Source: Norana najaformis (Eukaryota; Annelida; Clitellata; Crassiclitellata; Hormogastridae). From it: a DNA stretch of 64,000 nt. This document shows, piece by piece, positions 35,988 to 47,500 of this stretch. Every line of letters begins with the position of its first letter. The stretch's first letter is position 1. A program made the position numbers and the translations under genes. The DNA is taken from NCBI GenBank assembly GCA_964023275.1, contig OZ029919.1, positions 3,067,501-3,131,500 of the forward strand, given 5' to 3'. The notes under the pieces are model-generated. The model did no database searches. It saw only the letters and a list, made by a program, of their open reading frames with translations, and was not told where the DNA came from.

Positions 35988-38900
35988 CTGCAAAACAAAT
36001 GAATATATGTATATATATTCATACGTAACAGTCATAAATGAATGGACAGTAGCAACTTGAATATCAGGATTTTTCGATGGACCTTCGAAAAGGGGTATTT
36101 TCTGTTTATGTTTTGAGAGAGTTTAAGTTGTGAAGAAAGATTCAAGTCACTATGATATGTTTGTTTTGTTAAAAAGTTAAGGAAATTGAACCGGTATAGA
36201 CCGTAACAATATATATATACATATATATATATATGATCATTTACAGGTTCATTTACATACATATATATGCTTATATTAGTGTATATATGTATAAATATAT
36301 ATATATATGATCATATACAGCTTCATTTACATACATATATATGCTTATATTAGTACCTGGAACAATTTGCCTGTTGATGTTACTCAAAACAATATCACAC
36401 TAGACACATTCATCAAGCAACTTAAGACCCATTTGTACAACCTTGCTTAAGTTGTCTGACCGCTGAGACCCACATATGCCCATGATTCCTCACTCGGTTG
36501 CTGAACATATGGCATGTTAACAAAAGCAACTTACTTCCTTAATTACTAACTAACTTTGAAGAGGGTTAGGTCACTACCTGAACAGCACGGGAATTGTGGC
36601 CAGACATGGCACGAAGGTGCAACTTGACTACAGATCTTGATGTATTCGTAGTTGTTGTAGAAATCTTCGAGACCCTGACCTAAGCAGTAATTTGGAAGAA
36701 ACACGAGGAAGATCCATTCGAGAGTATGTGCGAGATCCTTGGTTCCCAGCTGAGGAATGGAAAGAATCGCAACGGCCATGAGCGTTCCGATTCCTTACCA
36801 AACACGCACAGAAACAGCCAAAATCAAATGATTTTGTTGTTAAATTACTGAAAAATTGATTAGTGTTATACCTTTATCCAAGGTAGATACGATGTCTTAG
36901 GATTTAAAAGAATTACTCTGGAGAAATTAAAGTGTCTAGATGGGCTAGATCCTTTCGATTACTATTATTTAATGATAAATTACACTACAAATTTATTATT
37001 ATTATTATTGCTATTATTATTATTATTAATGTATCATTATTATCAATATTAATAAATATTTCATTATTAACCATGTTCACAATCAACATCAATATTACTA
37101 ACTGACGTAATACCCAGTAAGACAGTAAGTAGACAGTAAATGCTACGGTAATATATGCACTTAGGACAGTAAGGACAAAGTAGACCAATAAATGATGCTT
37201 TAAAAGCATCACAACTGAAATATATGCACTTAAATCAATGTCATAACGAGGCCAGGACTTGTATAGAAGAAGCCATGTTTGTAAATTGCAGCTTTGTCAT
37301 CGACTCCTGTTGTGCTGTTCCAGTGAGCTTATTACTGTTGCTGTGATATCGTTATGCATGCAATATTACGTTAAAAAACGAAGTACAAAGCATTATTATT
37401 ATCTGTTGCAGTCTTTATTATTAGAATATTTGTTTATTATAATTTACTATCTATATTTAAATGGGGGAAAGAGGAGAAACTAGGTAAAGAAGAAAGAGAA
37501 GAGGAAGCAGGCAAGAGAAGGTCCTTATATGCAAGAAAACAAACTGAAAACAGAATTTTAATAATAACTGCCAACTCACCAGACAGAATGTTGAGTATCG
37601 TCAACCAGATGAACCCAGTTGATGGGACTTTAAAGATAAACGAAAGCAGATACATAAACGGCAGAACAGCCCAACCATACAACAGGAACAGCAAAAAGAT
37701 CTCGGCCCATCTACCATCTCCAACATAAGCGTCGATGCCGAACGCCACAAACGCGATGATTATCCCAACACATGGAACAATGTAATTCATCAAGTCCCAA
37801 GCAAGCGTCGACGTCCAAAAGATGAAAAAGTTGACACCGCTGATGAACTGACTGTGTTTTGCCTTTGATGCTCTCTCCCTGATCAGAAACAGCACAAAAC
37901 TACTGGCCAGGAAGGACATTCCAAATACAACATTCGTTGAAATCCCAAAACCGTTAAAAGTAATCGAAAATGGGTTGCCGGCCGAATCCTGTGCCCGTTC
38001 CGGCATCGGATGGTTCATGGTAACAATCCGAGCGCTCGAGTTCTGCGTTGCATATCTGTAGATTGCATTGTTAATCGTGTTGAGCGAAATCGCTGAAGCA
38101 TGGAAACCCTGGTTGCTAAAATAGGCAACGGCATGAACGAGATCGGACGAAGACGAGGACAGAAAGTCAAGAGCGATCACGAAATGCTTATTGTACTTTG
38201 CTAGATTTCGTACTCCTTCGTCGATCACATACCGATCCACAGGATCTGAACAGTTTTCATATTTTGAATTTTTGCTCACGTTAACCAGCCTAAGAGACGG
38301 CACATACTGCAGGACTTTAACATATTCCTCGGCTAAATCACAGGCGACTGGAGAACCATTTCCAATGCCGTATGCTACCACGGCATCCGAGAATTTTGCC
38401 ATGTTCAAAGTTAGTGGAGGCTGGTTGTCTCCGGAAGGCAACGTTCTTAGAACAACCAGTGCAATGATGGTGAAAGCAAGCGGAACGAGAAGCTGACAGA
38501 GTGTCAGCAGCCAGTTGCGAACCGTATGCAAAACTCGTTTCATGAACATAGCGACAAACTGCTGTACAAAAAGCCTGAAGCCACCTCTTTGTGGAGATTC
38601 GCCAAAGCTGACTGAAAAACAGAAAAAATTAAAAAACAAAGTTAGTTATGTCACAAAACTGGAACAAATCATCATATAAGAAAGCGATTTATGTGGATTC
38701 AATTTTCAATTAGGTCTACACAAAACTTAACATCAAGAAATGACGTAAGTTAGAAGTTGAACATAGGACAGAATACTGCCAGAAATTTGAATGGAGACAA
38801 AAATTAACACGTGAAGCAACGAATTAAATTTCACGTAATTCTAGGTGCATAATCCTGCCAAAGACAATAAAATTTATTTTAAAATATTTTGAAATATATT

Positions 38901-41900
38901 TTAAAATTTTATATCCAACTGATACGCCATCACTGCACACTGTTACATGTTTCTAAGAATTTAAGCACAAATCTTCTTGGCAGTTTTCACAAGTTCCGAA
39001 ATCTGCCAGCATTTGCGGCAAAATTATATTCAAATTTATGTCCACCTTTCTGATATTCATACATAGTACTGTTAACAACACTTTAAATTAAATTTTAGTT
39101 AAACTTGAAAGATTTCCCATAAGGAACGTTGGAAGATCACTAACGCATGTTGCCTGAGTAGCTATGATGCAATCCATTCCTGATCAGTGGTGAATTTTCG
39201 GAGTAATTGCTCGTATTAACTGGCTCCGTGCTGCCATACCTGACCGACGAAACGGGAGTTTTAACTGCATCCACCGATCCTCCTGCTCTGTACGTGAAAC
39301 ACACCAAAACAAAAACATTAAAAACATAATGACGAGGCTTTGTAGTGTTTGGCCTTTTGCTCTAGAACACTTCTGGTACGCGATCTTCTCAAACCCGTCT
39401 TCCTCTTCCACAAATCCTATCTCAATTCTTTCTCTTCCCCCTATCTCCCTTTACGGTTCAATTCCAAACATCATCCACCATAGCTGTGTGACTGCCTGCC
39501 TAACTCTTGACCTGGAACCAAACCTTTCTGCCTAACTATTTTGTTTTGCCCGAGTGCCTGTGAATAAGCTGGTTCCCACAACTTAGCTTTCGTTGGGCGC
39601 CGTAGGAATCTCGGGATTACGACTACGAATCCTAGCCTCTGTTTTTTCACAAACTGTATTATTTGACTGCAGTCTTGTTGTCAAGTTGGAGCCACTTCTG
39701 GAGAGTTTTCTTGAACAGGCGCTATATAAATGTGCACTTACGATTAAAATACATACATTTCAGTTATTTACATTAATCCGTAATATGCTATATACTGGTA
39801 ACTGTGCACCCAATGCAGCCTAATTCTGGTTTCTCTGACCTGTAGGAATTCGACCGGCTTCTCAAATTGATTATGATTTTGACTACGATTTCGCCTGAAG
39901 CAACCAATGATTGCTGTCTTGGGCAAAATAATAAAGGTGCTATAGAAGTCACAAGATTAGATTAGATTAGATATGCAGTTATGATAATGACAAAACCTGA
40001 CCACACTGAACAAAAAATTGTTAAATACAGCACACTGCACTCAAGCAGATCAAATTTCTATGATAATTTTAAAGTAAATTAAACTCAATATCATTCGAAA
40101 ATCAATCAAATTTAGGGACTCAACCTCAGAAATACTTCTTCCATCGTTGTAACTGAAATCCCATAACTCGAGAACCTGAGTCGATCTTTCTCTTCGTCGA
40201 AGATGTCAAACAAGCGTTCAAAGCTTCCTTTACTCTCAAACGGCAGAATGTAGCACAGCTCCATTCCGACGTTGCTCTTCAGCTGCGCTTCTGGAACGAC
40301 CTGCTGGACAATGCTCGTTATCAATGTTGCATCACAGTTCAGTTTCTTGACAATCGTCAAATGATAACCTGCTCCTGCACAAAAATATACAAATATCAAA
40401 AGTTCAGATATCATCTATTGGTTGGTAAGTATGTATGTATCTCAACATTTATACACCACATCTGGTGGAGAAAGAGAAAAAGGTAACATGACCAGGTGGA
40501 GGAAAAGATAAAGGTAACATGACCAAGTGGAGGAAAAGATAAAGGTAACATGACCTGATGGAAGAAAAGATGGATGTAACATGACCTGGCAGAGGAAAAG
40601 ACAAAGGTAACATGACCTGGTGGAGGAAAAGATAAAGGTAACATGACCTGGTGGAGGAAAAGATAAAGGTAACACGACTCTACACAGAAATGTTGTCCAA
40701 AGGATGAAGGGCTAAGTTTGTTCCAAGTAGAATGAAATTCCACAGACTGTCACCCATCCAAGTACCAACCCAATTAACTTCACTGTGCCTGCAAGCGTTA
40801 CATCAACAGTGCCAAGCTAAGAATACGTTTGCCCGCATGACACTTGCCATATTTCATCTTGAGAAAGAGCGACGTTCCGCAGCACTGAATGACCCCGTCG
40901 GCCATGATGGCGATCCGGTCACCGAGTGCATCGGCTTCGTCCATAAAATGGGTCGACAGAAGAATGGTTCGTCCCGTGCGATTGCGCAGCAGAAGATCCC
41001 ACAAGTGATGTCGCGCGTTTGGATCTAAGCCAGACGATGGCTCATCAAGTATCACTACCTGAACCAATCAATCCGTTCAATCAGTCAATCAATCCATCAA
41101 TCGCTCACTATACAACACAATAAATCTAATATTTTATACTGATGCACCTCACAATAGCTGCACTTTGAAGCCTGTCAACAAAAAATGTTATGAGGCAGCA
41201 GAGAAGATGCTTTTTTCCAGATCAATCAATCAATCAATCAATCAATTATCACAACAGATCTGAGATTTCATAACTCTCTCTCAGATCCCTTAGCGTGGCA
41301 AGAGGAGCAATTTTAAGCCAGGCAACGCGAAACATTCTAAACCACAGGTAGCATAGAAGTTGTAGGTTTTTAGCTTAGAGCATAGAAGTTGTAGGTTTTC
41401 AGCTTAGAGCATAGAAGTTGTAGGTTTTCAGCTTAGAGCATAGAAGTTGTAGGTTTTCAGCTTAGAACAGGTTCAGCAAAGGACTTGTGAATAAGTGGAC
41501 GTATAGAATAGCACCAGTCAAAATCAAGATGTCTGCTTAGAACATTTCGTTTACAGAAGATGCTGATCAAAGAAACCAAAGGGCTTATTAAAGTTCTTCA
41601 CATACAGAAACAACATCATAAATCACCATAGAAGTAGCTTGCTTCTTACAGCGCTGTCAGAATTGTCATTATTACATTACATTACCAACAGATGCTAGTT
41701 TTAACTACTGCAACCAAACCTTCGATCCGCCAGTCAGTGCAATCCCAACGGAAAGTTTTCTCTTCATGCCACCAGAAAGCGTACTGGCTAAACTGTTTCG
41801 CTTTTCCACGAGGTCAATATCAGTCAAGATTCTGCTGACCTCATTCATCACCAATTCCTTAGGATGACCTTTCAGCTGGAATAAAGAAACACCCAGCTAT

Positions 41901-44520
41901 TTTGATTTGTTTTCTTTTGTTTTCGTAGCACTATTCTGCAGTAATTTTCCGCTTAAGATCCAATTTATCCGGTCTAGGAAGCGACACAATGCAAAACATC
42001 TGGAATTCGAATTTAGTCATCCTAAATGCAAAAACTAAGCTAATCTTATAACTTTATCTGCACCACTACAATTATGCACAAGCCATCAAATGATGGTTCC
42101 ATCGGCAAATTCTGAGAATTTCAGCCTTGAAGGAGGTGCTTAGGCTCTCATTGACCACATGACCCTTTACAGCCTTCAAGTCGTAATTTTAAGTCGTGAT
42201 TTTAAGTTGTAATCTTAAGCCGTAATATCAAATTGTAAGTTTAAGTAATTTTTAAGTTGTAACTTCTTAAGCTTAACTTAAGCTAACTTTGTAGGTTATT
42301 TTTTCTAAGGCAGTACGTGAGGTAAAGTAAATAAGTGGCAGTACTGCTCGGTAACAAATTACAACAAGCGCTTCTGAAGCAACAACGGTGCTGAAAGTCA
42401 AGATCTGCAGCAACCTTGGTGAAGAAAATGAGGTGTTCTTCGACGGTCAGAGAATCGAAGAGGACGTTGTGCTGAGGACAGAGACCAAGGCTGTTCCGAA
42501 CACTCCCTATGTCCTTCAGGATGTCGTATCCATTTATCAAGGCTGTTCCAGATGTCGGCGGAAAGAAACCTGGACACAAGAACTTTACTATTAGCATAAT
42601 GTCTATTATAACAATTATTATTATTACTATTATTACTGCAGCATTTATTAAGCACCAATATCTAATGACTAAGCATCAATCGATGGCGCTGAGCAACTCT
42701 GAGTGAAGGACTTGCTCAAGGTACCTATACAGCAGCTGTCTCGGGGAGGCTCAAACCCCTACTCTTCGCGTTGCAAGCCAAGCACTCTAACCAACTGGCT
42801 ATCGTGCCCCTAACCAATTCACCCATGCATGTAAATATTTATATTCGTTATTACTGCCTATTAATATTTATACAGCTGAATCATTTTCTTACGATAGTAC
42901 AGCAGAGATTTATTGTAAATAAGAAAAGAACAAAATCTTTGCCAATATCCCTGTAAGAAAAGAAAATAAGTAATGAAAAAAAAAAGTTGTCAAAATACCA
43001 GTAAGAATGGACATTGTGGTCGTTTTTCCAGCACCATTGTGTCCAAGAAGAGCCGTAATCTGACCCTCGTACAAGTTCAAGGTCATGCCTGCCACAGCGA
43101 CCTTTGTTCCCGCTTCACTCTTGAATTCCTAGGAACAAAAGAAATAGATTACAGACTCTCTGGGACCAAAGTGAAGCTAATCTAATCTAATCTTTGAACT
43201 TCTGTAGTGCCGCTATAATAATTCACTATAATAATTCACTCAAGACATGCCAAAAGAAAGACGATCACTCCCATATGTCATTTTTTTATACCCGGATAAT
43301 CGTCAGACAATAAGTCAAATGACATAATTATTAAGTGAAAAGGGAAGGGACAGCAAAAACGGGTACCCTTCTGCATAGACCAAAGAAATGCCCCTAGTTG
43401 GGCACACAATGGGCTCATATTGGGCCATCAGTTGATTCTAGTGTCATGACACGGGTGAAGTATGGCCCCAGTGAACTTAGCCGTTTGGGAAGTTTGTTAC
43501 AAGAATCCCCATAACAACAAAAAACCAAGGCAAACATCCAGTCAGTATCAGCCAATAACTGTGCTGACTATAACATTCGTCTTACATGTTATTACATTAA
43601 GACGCAGCAACATCAACACTACAGGAAGATTTTAAAAACATTTGGTAACCAGCTGGGTCCGTAATACAAAGAACGCGAGTTCATGCCATCTAAATGGACT
43701 CTTGGAAGTAATGACCCTGAACAAGTTGTACATGCACGCTTGTCTCATGCATCAGATTCAGATTTACCGACCTTGCGCACTTGATAAAAGCAATAAATTA
43801 ATAAAACAAATAAATACTTTTCTGAGATTCCGAATCTGCACTCCAGGGTGAAGGTCGCATGGATCCTCCTCGAAAAACTCGGACCTAGTAGACTGCTGGC
43901 TTTGCCCTCGCAACAGAGGCTCCGTCTCCAGAGCATGACAATCACCCTCATCATCCTCCACATCGCTAACTTGATGCATTCCACACCAGTATGATCTCTT
44001 TTGAGTTAGAAAGACAGAACAACAGAACTTGTGTTAAGTCTAGCAACATGTGATCAACCTATGTCAGTTGTAGTCTAATGGTTTGTGTTCTGGGCTGTCA
44101 ATCGATATGTCAGAGGTTCCAAGCCACGCCAGGACAGAAATCTGTTTTGAGATTTCGGCTTAACATGCGCCCTCTAGCAAACTGAGCTACAATAAGTACA
44201 ATGACTGTACGCTATCAGCAGAAAGATGAGGTGTTAAGGGAAGAGGCTGGCCAACCACCCTCATATGCCGAGGCTATGAAAAATGAAGTCAATAACACTA
44301 TATACCTATGGCTGCCTCTTAGAGTTTTTTGATTAGTTAAGTGCCATCTTGCAAATAATAATAGAGAACAAAAAATAGGCAGCAACAGCAGATGCCAAAC
44401 TAGCATTCAGATGCTTTGCATGGGATAGCCTAGTTATGTTTTAAAATGGGAAAAGGGTGATATGTATATCACCCTTTATATATATATATGTATGAACATA
44501 TATATATTATATATATATGA

Positions 44521-44552
<32 letters not shown>

Positions 44553-47500
44553 GAACATATATATATCACCCATGCAAAGCACCTGAATGCTAGTTTGGCT
44601 GTCGCTGCCTGTTTTTTATTCTTATATTATGTGTAAGATCTCTGCTGATGTTGTTACCTTTTTATATGTTCTATGCCCTCAACATTTTAGAGGCCTTATG
44701 CACCACTACATACCATACCAATAAGGTAAATACATGGTTTGTTACCTGGAATGGAAAGTAGAATGGCTGTGGAATGCCAAAGTCACCGGGAAAAACGGCT
44801 TCCACATACCAAGCAATGATTGCACAGATAAAGGCGTCAATGATGAGCATCACCATCACGTGCAGCATCGTAAAGTCATCGTCCACTGTAGCCGGATGAT
44901 TTATGGTGCTCCAGTGGATTCCCCCTCCTGAAAACAATCAACTGATTATTTCCTCACTTTACAATGACTGCTCAAGTAATCGTTTCTCAATTAAATAACT
45001 ATTAAGCAGCTGCACAGTCAGGCATATCTTTCCTTAAAAAACAGTAAATTACCTGCTCAATCAATCATTCCTACCCTAACGATTAATTGCCCAGTTGATA
45101 ATCAATTATTATTATTATTTTGCATTTATTACGCGCGCAAGGTCAGTAAATCTGAATCTGAGGTGCTGAGCAATTGTGAGTGAAGGACTTGCTCAAGGTC
45201 CCTACACAGTAACCGTCTAAGAGGAGGCTCGAACCCGTACTCTCTGCATTACAAGCCTAGCGCTCTATCCAATCGGCTACCATGCCCCACCTGATTAATT
45301 ATTTATTCACATAACTGCTAGTTAGTTTACTGATTCTTTCATTCATGCATTCATTGTCTATCATTCACTTAAAATTCAGTGTTTCAACATATTTAAAAGT
45401 GTTACAAAACTGCAGAGCAGAAGTTAAATCATACCAGTTCCCTCAAACATTCCGATAACCTGAGCTCCAAAAGCCATGGCAACATTGGGAAGAAGGCAGC
45501 TGACGACCTTGGTCGACCAGGACATGACGTCGTACTGCGGCTGAAGAAAGAAGTAGGGAATGTAGGACACAAAGAATAGCAAACCACCGATTGCAGAGGA
45601 AGAATTTGCTGAAAATAACAATTTTAAGAAATAGATTTAAAAATGGATTTACTAACAAAATAACAGTGACCTTTTCAATAGCTTATTTAAAAAACGGATA
45701 TAAGGAGAACAGCAATGCTAAAATCTATTCAGGGCCTTAGGCCTCAATTTGGACTCTGAGCTGGCCATGTAAGACCTTATTCGGGCCCAAATACCTCAAG
45801 CAAAACCACAAACTGTAGAAAAACAGTAATGGTAATACCTTTGAAGAAAACAGTATATCAGCTAGAAGCACTACTGTCAGCAAAATATTACATTTTAAAG
45901 AAAAACAGCTAGATCCAGAAATGAATTTCACATACAAGTAATGCACAGGGCACCATCTTTCAAAGCTGGATGGAAATCTGTTGGTTGGGTTATGCATGCG
46001 TGTGGAGCCCACCACTTATGACCTTTCTAGTTGCTTGGCAACCGATGAACTTCCTGTACATCAGCATGGTGAGCACCACTGATTAGTTTCTCTTGAAGCG
46101 GCACCATATAAATTTCCAATTACGGTTACAATGACAATTACTATTAGTACCTTTGGAGAAGAAAGTGCTGAGTGCAAAGCAGAAAAAAATCGTCGTGATT
46201 CCGTACAGAAGTAAAAAGACGAAGAGGACGGAGGGATCGGTGTAGCCGATGACACTTCCATGATCTCCAGTGTTGACACAAAACAATATCGTTTCTATGG
46301 TAATGGATATCACAATGAAGATGAAGTACTTGACGAACCATGCCAACCAGTGCAACCAACCGCTCAGGCCCATCATTTTCATGGATTCCTGTTAGGTATA
46401 AATTTTAAAAATATATAGAGAAAAAGCTAAACCAACAAAAACATAACGAACTGAACAGAATTACGCTCCTTGAAATTTCCATATGCGAAAATTATTAGTA
46501 TTATTATTTCTGCATTTGTTAAGCACCATTATCTAATGACTAATCATCAATTAAAGGCAATGAGCAATAGTGAGTGGACTTGCTCACGGTCCCTACAAAG
46601 TAACCGTTTCAGGAGGCTCGAACCTGTACTCCCCGCGTTACAAGCCAAGCGCTCTAACCATTCATCTACTATGCCCCACAAATGTAGTCAAGCAAAAGAA
46701 CATTTTTGACATTTGAACTCTGATCAGAGCTGCTCACTTTGAGTTTCAGTTCCTTTTCGTAGACGAGATCCTTAACAACTTGCATTGAATAGAAGATGAA
46801 GCTGAGCATGATGATCATCGGAAACTGTTGCTGAATGACGAGCACAAAGTTGTCGTCTATGTACGGCGGATACGACAGCCGCTTCATCCACAAATCAAAG
46901 CCGGACGAGCCGTTGCTGCTTCGGCCAACGATGTCCACAATTGCCATGTCGACTGCATACTGTAGCGGCAGAAAACCTTCTTCCATGTAGTCTGTAACAA
47001 AAGGTGCAGTAAGACAATTGATCATTTGATGCTTCTTTCGATAAAAGTTCATAGTTTTAGGTGTCTTAGCAAAGCAGAGTTGCGAACTGCGAAAGAAAGG
47101 AGGGAAATTCTCTTCAAAGTGGAAGAAATGGTTAACCCACTCCTCATCTAGTTCTGTTCTTATGCGGTTGTTTCAAAGATTTGAAAGGATTCTGGAACCT
47201 GCTTTTATTTAAAGAGAAGAGGAAGAAGTGCAGTACATTAATCTCTCCTCAGAGGCAGCCACGGCTAATAAGCGTTTGACTTCGTTTTTCATAGGCTAGG
47301 CATGTAAAGCAAGTGGCCAGTCCCTCGTCGCCTGATCATCCGACAAACGGTGTACGGTGAGTGTACTCATTTTACAGCTAAGTTCACTGGGAGAGGGTGG
47401 AAGTGGAGCAGATATTTGAAACACCCTTCTGTCCTGTAGGGGAGTTAAACCCTGACCACTGGGTTGACAGGCCAGCATGCTAACCACTAGAATATCATGC

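Larger units (their letters stand above)
40125..43997 (-). other. ABCA exons 7-12: first nucleotide-binding domain (NBD1)
   Basis: Exon 7 has the YWCG motif and QIRNLRK lead-in; exon 8 Walker [11 protein letters not shown]; exon 9 the Q-loop region [20 protein letters not shown]; exon 10 signature [10 protein letters not shown]; exon 11 Walker [13 protein letters not shown] and H-loop [11 protein letters not shown]; exon 12 the regulatory-like end [16 protein letters not shown]. All catalytic elements are present, so NBD1 looks competent. Confidence 0.92.

Noticed and set aside
35500-36060. 186-codon plus-strand ORF
   Set aside because: Antisense to ABCA exon 16, which carries a Walker A motif in the minus frame.
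45230-45290. Functional tRNA gene on the minus strand
   Set aside because: The head is fused to a SINE body with an ATT-type tail and recurs five or more times. The anticodon arm pairs poorly.
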